Shown here: positions 1 to 6,846 of the stretch, piece by piece
How positions within the stretch are numbered: the first letter of the stretch is position 1
How the letters are laid out: each line of letters begins with the position of its first letter
NCBI GenBank assembly: GCA_019411365.1
Contig: DXQT01000026.1
Location: 1 to 32,319 of the forward strand
Length of the DNA: 32,319 nt
DNA from: Roseburia sp.
GTDB lineage: Bacteria; Bacillota_A; Clostridia; Lachnospirales; Lachnospiraceae
Direction of reading: 5' to 3'
Notes under the pieces: generated by a model
Database searches by the model: none
What the model saw: the letters and a program-made list of their open reading frames with translations, nothing else
Told to the model about the DNA's origin: nothing
Position numbers and translations under genes: made by a program

Positions 1-5
1 TTCAT

Positions 6-34
6 CTGAGCCTTTTTCTTTTGCTCAGTTTTTT
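6..34 (+). terminator. Putative intrinsic terminator at the left edge
   Basis: A six-base stem CTGAGC (6-11) pairs with GCTCAG (23-28) around a T-rich loop and is followed by six T residues on the plus strand. It would end a plus-strand transcript entering from left of the window. The same bases read on the minus strand open a short frame starting ATG at 44 and running off the edge, so a minus-strand gene start cannot be excluded. That frame has no recognisable ribosome site. Confidence 0.4.
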
Positions 35-285
35 CATAGGTCATTTGACACTATCTATCACATATAAAGTAGAAATCATCTCATAACTGTCTTGATATTA
101 TTAATATTTAGTTTGTCTCGCATCAACACTTAATTTTCATATATGCATAATTTTTCAAGAAATGTATGTTTTATCAACTTATTACAATTATATTTTTCTG
201 TATCCCCTCCTTAACCATATATTTTTATAAACTTGAAAACACATATCTAACTTTTATATGCATTCATTTGATACAATACTTCTTT
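35..285. other. AT-rich intergenic stretch, no gene seen
   Basis: No frame here on either strand has both a plausible start and a ribosome site. The minus strand carries a strong AAGGAGGGG-like sequence (complement of 204-212), but no start codon follows at a usable distance. No clear terminator for the minus-strand cassette ending at 286 was found, so its transcript may extend into this stretch. Confidence 0.5.
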
Positions 286-510
286 TTATTTCAATGTAAT
301 CCACTCTTTATCCACCCAGTATCCTCTTGTTTCATTCCAACGGCGATATTGTAAAGTACCATGATAATTTCTATATTTTGTTACTATCACATCTGCTTTC
401 GGTTCTACTACACCCTGTATAGGTATCATCATGTTTTCTACACTACTTATCGTAATTGGTGTAAATACAAGCAACAACATTAAACCTAATATTTCAATTT
501 TCTTTCTCAT
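286..510 (-). CDS. Small secreted aromatic/basic peptide of the BlaI/BlaR1 cassette
   Basis: This 74-residue protein has a basic N terminus (MRKK), a hydrophobic stretch at about residues 6-22, and a short mature part of about 50 residues. The mature part is rich in Tyr, Trp and Arg (motifs YRNYHG, QYRRWNETRGYWVD), so it looks like a small exported peptide. Its ATG lies inside the last codons of the upstream M56 protease gene (17-base overlap), with an AGGAAAGG ribosome site just before it, so translation is probably coupled. The YRRWNETRGYWVD segment reminds me of small secreted peptides in other gut Firmicutes, but that is memory and not a search. No function is known to me. Being third in a repressor-protease-peptide operon suggests it is the regulated output or a ligand/inhibitor of the sensor. 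Confidence 0.7.
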   Translation of the reverse strand: MRKKIEILGLMLLLVFTPITISSVENMMIPIQGVVEPKADVIVTKYRNYHGTLQYRRWNETRGYWVDKEWITLK

Positions 511-1651
511 TTTTCCTTTCCTCTCTCACTCTAAATCCACTCTGAATTAACATCTTTGTACTTTCTTTTTCAATAGGCATTTTATTACCATGATTATAAA
601 AACTGTAACTTCCATCTTTCTTTTTGATAATATATGAATTTTCAGTATTCACTTCAAAGGTATTCCTATCTATTTCAATCTCGTTTTCAGCCACCTCATA
701 TTTGCTTTGGATAACAAATGAATACGAAAAGATAAGCAGACACCCTGACAATATCCATGCAGACAATTTCCCAATTTGCACAGATTGCTGCTTATTATTC
801 GCAACCAGTCTAAATCGTTCAATCAACTTATCTGAATGATTTTCCAACAAATACAACATCATTCTTTTTTCCTTCTTAAAGTCCAACAACTCTGAATTAT
901 ACTTAAATTCGTTAAGCATGACCTCAAGATACTCACATCTTTGCTGCTTATTTAAGTTTTTTACAACAAGATTGTCACATCTTATCTCCAAACTCTGGTT
1001 CAAATCTTTTTTCAATAAATATGCAAAAGGATTCCACCAAAAAAATGCACACATTATATTTATCAGTGTCTTGATTAAATAATCATTGTTTTGTAAATGG
1101 GAACATTCATGAAGAAGGATATAGTACAATTCCCTTTCCGTATACGGTTTATCCGGAAGGAGAATGCGCTTATCAAAAACTCCAATACAACATGGTATTT
1201 GTATTGCTGCTGTTTGCACAATAGCCGGATTTTTATCTTCTGATACATTATTCAGAATATCTAACATTCTTTGTTCCGTTATCGTTTCTAAACTGTTAAA
1301 ATATCTACTTACTTTTATATACTGATTCACTGTATACAATATAATAAATACCGTTCCCGTAAGTGATATTGCCAACACCCATTCATAAATATGTAATTCT
1401 GGTCCTATGTCGAATTTATAAGAAAAGAAATCGTATATTTTATTGTATATTTGCGGTGCTGCAATAACTTTTGTCCAAAAAAATTCTATTGGAAACATCA
1501 TTCGAATAAAACAAAACAGATACATAACAATTATTCCTGAAATACTGCATATGCCAAGAAGTGGTGTTTTTGTTCTCAATACATAAAACAATAGTATAAG
1601 AATACTGCTCCACAATATTGTCATCCAAATTGAAAAAAATGTAATCTGCAT
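494..1651 (-). CDS. BlaR1/MecR1-type M56 membrane metalloprotease, no beta-lactam sensor domain
   Basis: This 385-residue protein has hydrophobic helices at about 7-25, 31-52 and 90-110, then a cytoplasmic zinc-protease domain with HECSH at 171-175 and the downstream ExxxD ligand motif (EIRCD, 212-216). A last transmembrane helix at about 285-304 is followed by an ectodomain of only about 80 residues. Classical BlaR1/MecR1 proteins are near 600 residues and end in a penicillin-binding sensor, which is absent here. In the family, the protease cleaves its partner BlaI-type repressor when the sensor is triggered. The gene follows the repressor by 8 bases and overlaps the small peptide gene. The signal is unknown; the short ectodomain argues against beta-lactam acylation. 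Confidence 0.85.
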   Translation of the reverse strand: MQITFFSIWMTILWSSILILLFYVLRTKTPLLGICSISGIIVMYLFCFIRMMFPIEFFWTKVIAAPQIYNKIYDFFSYKFDIGPELHIYEWVLAISLTGTVFIILYTVNQYIKVSRYFNSLETITEQRMLDILNNVSEDKNPAIVQTAAIQIPCCIGVFDKRILLPDKPYTERELYYILLHECSHLQNNDYLIKTLINIMCAFFWWNPFAYLLKKDLNQSLEIRCDNLVVKNLNKQQRCEYLEVMLNEFKYNSELLDFKKEKRMMLYLLENHSDKLIERFRLVANNKQQSVQIGKLSAWILSGCLLIFSYSFVIQSKYEVAENEIEIDRNTFEVNTENSYIIKKKDGSYSFYNHGNKMPIEKESTKMLIQSGFRVREERKNEKEN

Positions 1652-1659
1652 ATATCCGC

Positions 1660-2067
1660 CTACATATCTTTCTCATTATCCATACGAAGTTCAGCAATAA
1701 TTTCTTCCAACTTGGATATTACCTGAGCATCTTTATCTTTCTTTTTCTTCTTACTGACACCTAAAAATGCTGCTGTAATTTCTGCTAACGAATTGCTGTT
1801 AATTCCTTTATTCATAAGTACTGTTGAATAATATTCTTCTTTTGTAATTGCCGGAAATAACTTCCTAGCATAAGTCTTTGCAGACTTTTCAAATCCTACA
1901 ACTTCCAAATATCCGTTGTCTGTTAAAAACTGTACAGCTTTCAGTAAAGTTACTCGATTCCAACCCTCTGGTTCTAATTTTTCTGCCATTTCAGTTGAAG
2001 TAAGGGGGTTATTGTACTCCCATAGCCAATTCATCAGTTTCTCCTGCCTTGTACTTAAATCATTCAT
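1660..2067 (-). CDS. BlaI/MecI/CopY-family transcriptional repressor
   Basis: This 135-residue protein has the N-terminal winged-helix of the BlaI family (STRQEKLMNWLWE, then PLTSTEMAEKL and WNRVTLLKAVQFLTDNGYL). A basic KKKKKDKD stretch precedes a C-terminal helix likely to dimerise. BlaI-type repressors bind palindromic operators as dimers and are inactivated by proteolysis by the membrane partner. Here that partner is the M56 protease encoded 8 bases downstream. The promoter at 2135-2162 carries two related operator-like repeats, fitting autoregulation. The ATG at 2067 has an AAAAAGGAGAAAA-like ribosome site about 8 bases upstream. Confidence 0.85.
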   Translation of the reverse strand: MNDLSTRQEKLMNWLWEYNNPLTSTEMAEKLEPEGWNRVTLLKAVQFLTDNGYLEVVGFEKSAKTYARKLFPAITKEEYYSTVLMNKGINSNSLAEITAAFLGVSKKKKKDKDAQVISKLEEIIAELRMDNEKDM

Positions 2068-2089
2068 ATGTCATTATTTTTCTCCTTTT

Positions 2090-2162
2090 TAATAATTGAT
2101 AACAATTATATTTTTAATATATTGGTTATTAATTATTATATCAGTTATTTTTACTTTTTCAA
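2090..2162 (-). promoter_or_regulatory. Promoter and operator-like repeats of the BlaI cassette
   Basis: Read on the minus strand, a TTGAAA -35 (complement of 2157-2162) and a TGA-TATAAT extended -10 (complement of 2135-2140) are 16 bases apart. A perfect 7-base inverted repeat, ATAATTG-ATAA-CAATTAT, lies at 2092-2109. The 14-mer TAATAATTGATAAC (2090-2103) recurs in inverted orientation with one mismatch at 2125-2138, overlapping the -10. These are good candidates for repressor half-sites, but they do not match the TACA/TGTA core usual for BlaI operators, and the region is very AT-rich. Confidence 0.55.
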
Positions 2163-2194
2163 CTATAATTTACATTTTTTAATTTAATGTGTAA

Positions 2195-2359
2195 CTCTGG
2201 GATATTTCATATTGGATACTTCCTATAACAATTCTGTGTGGAGCTGGCAGTATCCACGCTTACACATTCATTACAGGCTTCATTTGTTTTGTGGCAGATG
2301 TGATTTATATTTATTTTCTGGTTCAGCTGAAACAAAAAGGACAGAACATATTTGTATGA
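2195..2359 (+). pseudogene. 5'-truncated remnant of a membrane-protein gene
   Basis: From just after a TAA at 2192-2194 to a TGA at 2357-2359, one plus-strand frame reads 54 codons with strongly protein-like content. It encodes a hydrophobic segment (ITILCGAG, then TFITGFICFVADVIYIYFLV) followed by a polar/basic tail (QLKQKGQN). This looks like the last transmembrane helix and tail of a membrane protein. It has no in-frame ATG, TTG or GTG near its start with a ribosome site, so it reads as a 3' fragment whose 5' part is missing. It retains its own downstream terminator (2367-2413). I cannot name the family. Confidence 0.5.
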
Positions 2360-2366
2360 TCCATAT

Positions 2367-2413
2367 AAAAAACTGCAGCTTTGACGAAATAAAGTCAAGG
2401 CTGCAGCTTTTTT
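2367..2413. terminator. Strong bidirectional terminator between the remnant and pepF
   Basis: A long stem pairs CTGCAGCTTTGAC (2373-2385) with GTCAAGGCTGCAG (2394-2406), with one mismatched position. It is flanked by A residues on the left and T residues on the right, so either strand shows a stem followed by a U-tract. It can end pepF on the minus strand and the remnant on the plus strand. Confidence 0.85.
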
Positions 2414-2427
2414 GTCTATTCTATTGT

Positions 2428-4230
2428 TTAGTCTTCCACCAGCGTTTCCATCTCTTTGATGATCTCACCGAATGCATTTAATGCATCCTGGATTGGAGCC
2501 GGTGTTTCCAGATTGACACCTGCAATCTTAAGCAGTTCGACCGGAGCCATAGAGCAGCCACCGGATAAGAACTTTTTATAACGTTCTACTGCAGGAGTGC
2601 CTTCTTCCAAAATCTTATGCGCCACAGAAAATGCTGCACAATAGCTTGTCGCATACTGATAAACATAGAAATTGTAATAAAAATGTGGGATTCTTGCCCA
2701 TTCATATGCAATCTGTTCATCAGAAATAATGTCTGATCCGTAATATTTTTTATTGAGTTCCAGATATACGCTGCTCAGATTATCTGCGGTCAGGCTCTCT
2801 CCGTCCTCATACATTTTATTGGTGAGCATTTCATATTCTGCAAACTGTGTCTGACGGTAAACAGTTCCCTTAAAGCTGTCAAGATAATGGTTCAAAAGAT
2901 ATGCACGCTCTTTTTTGTCGGTTGTATTTTTCAACAGATATTCCATCAGAAGAATCTCATTGCAGGTAGAGGCAACCTCTGCCACAAAAATTTTATATCC
3001 GGCATAAATATAAGGCTGCGCCTCGTTGGAATAGTTCGAATGCATTGCATGTCCCATCTCATGTGCCAGCGTAAACATATCATCCAGTGTACCGTTGTAA
3101 TTCAACAATACATAAGGATGACAGCCATATGCTCCGGCAGAATATGCACCGCTTCTCTTTCCCTGATTCTCATAGACATCGATCCAGCGGTTTTCAAAAC
3201 CTTCTTTTACTTTATTGACATAGTCCTCGCCCAACGGTGCAAGTGCCTTTAATACGGTTTCTTTTGCTTCTTCAAAAGAAATCTTCTTTGCAACATCCGC
3301 GATCATCGGTGTATAAATGTCATACATATGAAGTTCCCCGACACCGAGGCACTTTTTACGCAAGGAAACATACTGGTGCATTTTGTCAAGGTTCTTGTTC
3401 ACCGTGTCGATCAGATTGTGATAAACACTCGAAGAAACATTGTTTGCATCAACCGCACACTCCAGAGAGGAAACGTATTTTCTTGCTTTTGCGTGAAATA
3501 CCTGCTGCTTTACATTACCGCAGTAAAGGCTTGCAGATGTATTCAGAAACTGTTTGTAGGTCTGATATAAATTCTCAAAAGCATCTTTGCGCACACGTCT
3601 GTCTGCAGACTGTAAAAATTGTCCGTAACGACCGTGGGTAATGCGGACTTTCTCTCCGTTTTCATCCTCAATCTCCGGGAATACAAGGTCAGCATTGTTT
3701 AAAATGGAAAACGTATCTGCCGGTGTCTGGCTCATCTCAGCCGTCATTGCAAGCAGCTTTTCCTTCTCTGCTGAGAGGCAGTGTTCTTTCATTCTGCGGA
3801 TTTCCGCAATCTGCTTTCTGTAAAGTTCCAGCGCTGGCAATTCTTTGTAAAATGCTTCTAACGTCTCATCCGTCGCTGCAATGATCTCAGGGTCTACAAA
3901 CGCAGTTTTGCTTCCCATTGCCGCATAAAGGGAATATACTTTTGCGGACATCGCCTGATGTGTGGTGTTGGTCTGATCCTCGTCAAAAAGACGCTCTGCA
4001 TAATTGAACGCTTTCTCAATTTTTTCTCCTGCATTTGCCAGATGTTCTAAAACAATCAGGAGATTTTCAGCGGTTGCGGTAACATTACCCTCATATGAAG
4101 CAATTTTATCGACAATCCCTGTGATAATTTTTAATTCATTTTCCCATGCTTCAGTGGTCGGATACATGTCTTTTACATTCCATGTATCCGCCTCTTTTAC
4201 TTCACTTCTTTTTAATAACTCTGATGCCAT
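2428..4230 (-). CDS. pepF: Oligoendopeptidase F (M3 family metallopeptidase)
   Basis: This 600-residue cytoplasmic peptidase has the M3 zinc motif HEMGH at 390-394 and a downstream glutamate in FVAEVAST (about 418). The length is right for PepF (about 600). The family hydrolyses short oligopeptides and helps recycle peptides inside the cell. The start ATG lies 8 bases after the galE stop, and the ribosome site (GAGGA) lies within the end of galE, so the two genes are probably cotranscribed. The gene ends at the bidirectional terminator at 2367-2413. Family assignment is secure; exact substrates cannot be told from sequence. Confidence 0.93.
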   Translation of the reverse strand: MASELLKRSEVKEADTWNVKDMYPTTEAWENELKIITGIVDKIASYEGNVTATAENLLIVLEHLANAGEKIEKAFNYAERLFDEDQTNTTHQAMSAKVYSLYAAMGSKTAFVDPEIIAATDETLEAFYKELPALELYRKQIAEIRRMKEHCLSAEKEKLLAMTAEMSQTPADTFSILNNADLVFPEIEDENGEKVRITHGRYGQFLQSADRRVRKDAFENLYQTYKQFLNTSASLYCGNVKQQVFHAKARKYVSSLECAVDANNVSSSVYHNLIDTVNKNLDKMHQYVSLRKKCLGVGELHMYDIYTPMIADVAKKISFEEAKETVLKALAPLGEDYVNKVKEGFENRWIDVYENQGKRSGAYSAGAYGCHPYVLLNYNGTLDDMFTLAHEMGHAMHSNYSNEAQPYIYAGYKIFVAEVASTCNEILLMEYLLKNTTDKKERAYLLNHYLDSFKGTVYRQTQFAEYEMLTNKMYEDGESLTADNLSSVYLELNKKYYGSDIISDEQIAYEWARIPHFYYNFYVYQYATSYCAAFSVAHKILEEGTPAVERYKKFLSGGCSMAPVELLKIAGVNLETPAPIQDALNAFGEIIKEMETLVED

Positions 4231-4238
4231 GATTTTTA

Positions 4239-5255
4239 TTAGTCCTCGTAACCATTTGGATTATTTTTCTGCCATCTCCACGAATCTGCACACATATCTT
4301 CGATACCGTACTGTGCTTCCCAGCCAAGTTCTTCTTTTGCTTTGGTCGGATCACAGTAGCAGGTTGCGATATCGCCCGGACGTCTTGGTTTGATGACATA
4401 AGGAATTTTCACCCCGGTTGCTTTCTCGAAGTTTTTCACGATATCCAATACACTGTAACCGTGTCCTGTACCGAGGTTATAGATGCAAAGTCCTGCATTC
4501 TCCTGAATTTTCTTTAAAGCTTTTACATGACCGATGGCAAGGTCAACTACGTGGATGTAATCTCTCACACCTGTTCCGTCCGGTGTATCGTAATCGTTAC
4601 CGAACACGCCGAGTTCTTTCAGTTTGCCTACTGCAACCTGTGTTACATATGGCATTAAGTTGTTTGGAATACCATTTGGATTTTCTCCCATTGTACCGCT
4701 CTTATGTGCTCCGATCGGATTGAAATAACGGAGTAAAATGACATTCCATTCCGGATCCGCTTTCTGGATATCTGTTAAAATCTGCTCTAACATAGATTTT
4801 GTCCAGCCGTATGGATTGGTGCACTGTCCCTTTGGGCAGTTCTCTGTAATCGGGATCTCTGCCGGATCACCGTATACCGTTGCAGAGGATGAGAAAATAA
4901 TGTTTTTACAGTTGTGCTGTCTCATCACGTCAACCAATGTCAAAGTACCTGCAATATTGTTATTGTAATATTCCCAAGGTTTTGCAACAGACTCACCGAC
5001 TGCTTTCAGACCGGCGAAGTTGATGCAGCTGTCAATCTGCTCGTTTTCGAAAATCTTATTTAAGATATCTCTGTCTAAAATATCTCCTTTATAAAATTTT
5101 ACGTCTTTTCCTGTGATCGCCTTTACTCTGTCTAAAGATTTCTCAGATGAGTTGCTTAAGTTATCTAATACGACTACGTCATATCCTGCATTCTGTAATT
5201 CTACACATGTGTGGCTTCCGATATATCCGGCGCCTCCTGTAACTAAAATTGCCAT
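4239..5255 (-). CDS. galE: UDP-glucose 4-epimerase
   Basis: This is a 338-residue short-chain dehydrogenase/reductase that interconverts UDP-glucose and UDP-galactose with bound NAD. The N-terminal Rossmann motif TGGAGYIG is at 6-13, the SSSATVYG segment at about 122-129, and the catalytic Tyr149/Lys153 pair lies in NPYGWTK. Length and motifs fit GalE. The chosen start MAILVTGG has an AGGAGG ribosome site 7 bases upstream; a longer frame adds 10 residues without a ribosome site. The leader just upstream is nearly identical to the one in front of frr. pepF follows after 8 bases. Likely roles are galactose (Leloir) metabolism and supply of UDP-sugars for surface polysaccharide. Confidence 0.95.
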   Translation of the reverse strand: MAILVTGGAGYIGSHTCVELQNAGYDVVVLDNLSNSSEKSLDRVKAITGKDVKFYKGDILDRDILNKIFENEQIDSCINFAGLKAVGESVAKPWEYYNNNIAGTLTLVDVMRQHNCKNIIFSSSATVYGDPAEIPITENCPKGQCTNPYGWTKSMLEQILTDIQKADPEWNVILLRYFNPIGAHKSGTMGENPNGIPNNLMPYVTQVAVGKLKELGVFGNDYDTPDGTGVRDYIHVVDLAIGHVKALKKIQENAGLCIYNLGTGHGYSVLDIVKNFEKATGVKIPYVIKPRRPGDIATCYCDPTKAKEELGWEAQYGIEDMCADSWRWQKNNPNGYED

Positions 5256-5281
5256 AATAATCCTCCTTGTTTTGCGAAGCT
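5253..5281 (-). repeat. Leader module shared with frr (copy 1)
   Basis: On the minus strand the galE leader reads GCTTCGCAAAAC, then AAGGAGG, then ATTATTATG. The frr leader at 27630-27659 is the same apart from one extra A and one A/T change. The two copies include the ribosome site and start codon. Confidence 0.7.
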
Positions 5282-5364
5282 TCATTAACCTTTCCTATGG
5301 ATACATATTAACGCACCCGGCAGAAATTGTATAGACTAAAATGTGTAAATTATATGTAAAAATG

Positions 5365-5393
5365 TTGCATGTTCATTTCATGCTTTATATAAT
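5365..5393 (+). promoter_or_regulatory. Likely promoter of the AraC-family gene
   Basis: TTGCAT (5365-5370) and TATAAT (5388-5393) are 17 bases apart on the plus strand, about 110 bases before the AraC-type gene. An inverted repeat GCATG-N7-CATGC (5367-5383) overlaps the -35 and is a possible regulator-binding site. Confidence 0.6.
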
Positions 5394-5500
5394 ACATATA
5401 AATACAACATCTTATGGTACAGAAAATATCTTTTTATTTTATGAATAAATATTTACGATTGTCATAATTTTCATCTTACTGCAGGGAGGTAAATTTTTTT

Positions 5501-6340
5501 ATGAATCAAAATTATAAAAATTCCTACAAAGTGACCGAAAAAGAACTTGTGTCACTGTCAGTCTACAATGTAGGATTCCAAAAATGCGATCCACTCTACC
5601 AGTGGGGTCCCGGAATCCGTGACCATTATCTGATTCATTATATCATTTCCGGAAAGGGATATTATAAAATCAAAAATACAACTTTCACGCTGCAGGCAGG
5701 AGATTCTTTTCTCGTCTATCCGAACACGGAAGTATTGTATTTTGCGGATGAAACCGATCCGTGGGAGTATGCATGGGTAGGATTTACCGGAAGTGACGCT
5801 TCCATGATCTTAAAAGCGACAGATTTTTCAACAGAAAGACCTGTTATCGAGCACACACCACTGGGCGGATCCATTCACAGGCAGATTCTCCATATTTATG
5901 ATGCCAGAGGAAATGAGTTTGAGCACGCCGTGGAAATGACCGGCCGCCTTTATACCATGCTCGCACTTTTCATGCATGGAGCAACGACAAACACGACGCA
6001 AAACTCTGCTAACAGCTATGTACAAAAGGGGATTGAATATATTTCTTCCAATTATTCTTACCATATTACAGTGGAGGATATTTCCGCCTATGTAGGACTG
6101 AGCCGAAGCCAGTTGTTTCGTTCCTTTGAATCAGTACTTGGTCAGTCTCCGAAAGAATATCTTACGGATTTTCGTATGAAACAGGCGTGCTATCTGCTGG
6201 AACATTCGGATCTCTCTGTTACAGCAATTGCAAATTCGATCGGGTTTGACAATGGACTTTATTTTTCGAAAACCTTTCATAAAATGAAGGAAATGTCGCC
6301 GTCGGAGTTTCGGAATCTGCATAAGCAGGATATTTCATAG
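5501..6340 (+). CDS. AraC-family transcriptional regulator
   Basis: This 279-residue protein has an N-terminal cupin-like sensor domain (YIISGKGYYKI, LQAGDSFLVYPN at about 48-75). The C-terminal AraC/XylS double helix-turn-helix occupies about 170-275 and includes ISAYVGLSRSQLFRSF and IANSIGFDNGLYFSKTFHKMKEMSPSEFR. Such proteins usually activate nearby sugar-use genes on binding a carbohydrate. A strong GGGAGG ribosome site precedes the ATG. It is transcribed away from galE, so galE is one possible target, but no carbohydrate transporter or glycosidase lies beside it. The ligand cannot be assigned. Confidence 0.9.
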   Translation: MNQNYKNSYKVTEKELVSLSVYNVGFQKCDPLYQWGPGIRDHYLIHYIISGKGYYKIKNTTFTLQAGDSFLVYPNTEVLYFADETDPWEYAWVGFTGSDASMILKATDFSTERPVIEHTPLGGSIHRQILHIYDARGNEFEHAVEMTGRLYTMLALFMHGATTNTTQNSANSYVQKGIEYISSNYSYHITVEDISAYVGLSRSQLFRSFESVLGQSPKEYLTDFRMKQACYLLEHSDLSVTAIANSIGFDNGLYFSKTFHKMKEMSPSEFRNLHKQDIS

Positions 6341-6368
6341 ATAACATCTATTATAATATTATAACTTA

Positions 6369-6377
6369 TGATATACT
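6369..6377 (+). promoter_or_regulatory. Extended -10 promoter for the toxin mRNA
   Basis: TGATATACT (TG at 6369-6370, TATACT at 6372-6377) is an extended -10 element, predicting a transcript start near 6384. No good -35 is visible at 17 bases. Confidence 0.5.
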
Positions 6378-6407
6378 TTTGGCTAAGGGAACTGAAGGGG
6401 CGAGGTA

Positions 6408-6441
6408 CTTACCGCCGGATACTTAAAGGAGGTTGGTGCCA
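6408..6441 (+). repeat. Direct repeats DRa/DRb in the toxin leader
   Basis: TTACCGCCGG (6409-6418) and GGTGCCA (6435-6441) recur downstream in the same order as TTACCGACGG (6577-6586) and GGTGCCA (6590-6596). The downstream copies fall inside the oppositely transcribed RNA, so that RNA is complementary to both leader sites. The second site touches the toxin ATG. Confidence 0.7.
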
Positions 6442-6531
6442 ATGGTTACATACAGTGATCTTTTCACTTTCGTAATTATGCTTTGTGCTGTTATTACTCT
6501 TGTTGTCACAATTTTACGACACAAAAAATAA
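6442..6531 (+). CDS. 29-residue holin-like toxin of a type I toxin-antitoxin system
   Basis: The frame from ATG at 6442 encodes 29 residues: MVTYSDLF, one hydrophobic helix (TFVIMLCAVITLVVTIL), then a basic RHKK tail. An excellent ribosome site AAAGGAGG (6425-6432) lies 9 bases before the ATG. Size and pattern match the small 'putative holin-like toxin' peptides of Firmicutes, which insert in the membrane. The stop codon lies inside the first arm of the terminator stem. A convergent antisense RNA and direct repeats surround it, in the arrangement known from Enterococcus par/Fst loci. Toxicity is inferred from family and layout, not shown by the sequence. Confidence 0.75.
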   Translation: MVTYSDLFTFVIMLCAVITLVVTILRHKK

Positions 6532-6618
6532 CGCCCCCAGTCTGGTAAACTAAGGCGTTATCTTTTTAACTCATATTTACCGACGGCTAGGTGCCACTAG
6601 CTTTCGGTTCTCTTGCTA
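6522..6618 (-). ncRNA. Antisense antitoxin RNA (RNAII-like)
   Basis: A minus-strand transcript from the consensus promoter at 6625-6653 would start near 6618 and end at the shared terminator, giving about 95 nt. It has a GCTAG-TGGCAC-CTAGC hairpin (complement of 6587-6602). It is complementary to the toxin leader at the two direct repeats and fully complementary to the 3' end of the toxin mRNA. By analogy with Fst RNAII it would block ribosome access and hold the toxin mRNA silent. Exact ends are inferred. Confidence 0.65.
6528..6566. terminator. Bidirectional terminator shared by toxin mRNA and antisense RNA
   Basis: ATAACGCC (6528-6535) pairs perfectly with GGCGTTAT (6554-6561). It is followed by CTTTTT on the plus strand, and on the minus strand by the complement of the A-run at 6523-6528. 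Both convergent RNAs can end here and share about 45 complementary bases. Confidence 0.8.
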
Positions 6619-6624
6619 GAAATT

Positions 6625-6653
6625 ATTATATGCTATATTTATAAATTTGTCAA
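6625..6653 (-). promoter_or_regulatory. Perfect consensus sigma-A promoter for the antisense RNA
   Basis: Read on the minus strand, TTGACA (complement of 6648-6653) and TATAAT (complement of 6625-6630) are separated by exactly 17 bases. This is a full-consensus housekeeping promoter and much stronger than the sense promoter, as expected for an antitoxin RNA kept in excess. Confidence 0.85.
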
Positions 6654-6802
6654 TTTTGAATACACTGCCAGTATCTTCATTTTTTATTGATATTCTGTAC
6701 TGTTGATGTTACATTTCTATTAGAAAGATTTTGAATCTCGTTTAAGATCTGCGTAGTGGCAGGACTGAGTAATTCAGAATCTTTTATTTGATTTTTATAA
6801 AG

Positions 6803-6837
6803 AAAAACCTCGAAAACATAACGTTTCCGAGGTTTTT
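6803..6837 (-). terminator. Terminator of the infC-rpmI-rplT operon
   Basis: AAAAACCTCG (6803-6812) pairs with CGAGGTTTTT (6828-6837), with an inner AAAC/GTTT extension. On the minus strand the stem ends in a T-run, ten or so bases past the rplT stop. Confidence 0.85.
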
Positions 6838-6846
6838 AAATTTCTA

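Noticed and set aside
1..44. Minus-strand frame starting ATG at 44 (MTYEKTEQKKKAQM...) running off the window
   Set aside because: Protein-like but only 14 codons are visible, with no ribosome site, and the bases also form a plausible plus-strand terminator. Not reported as a gene.
204..212. Strong ribosome-site-like sequence on the minus strand
   Set aside because: No ATG, GTG or TTG follows within about 15 bases that opens a frame of useful length.
166..354. 62-codon plus-strand frame overlapping the end of the small peptide gene
   Set aside because: No ribosome site; its hydrophobic content comes from AT-rich DNA and from the complement of the real minus-strand peptide gene.
2887..3252. 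121-codon plus-strand frame within pepF
   Set aside because: Entirely antisense to a well-conserved M3 peptidase; it has no own signals and is a shadow frame.
5300..5360. Possible galE promoter (TATACA/TATAAT-like boxes)
   Set aside because: No -35/-10 pair with acceptable spacing could be found, so no promoter is claimed for galE.
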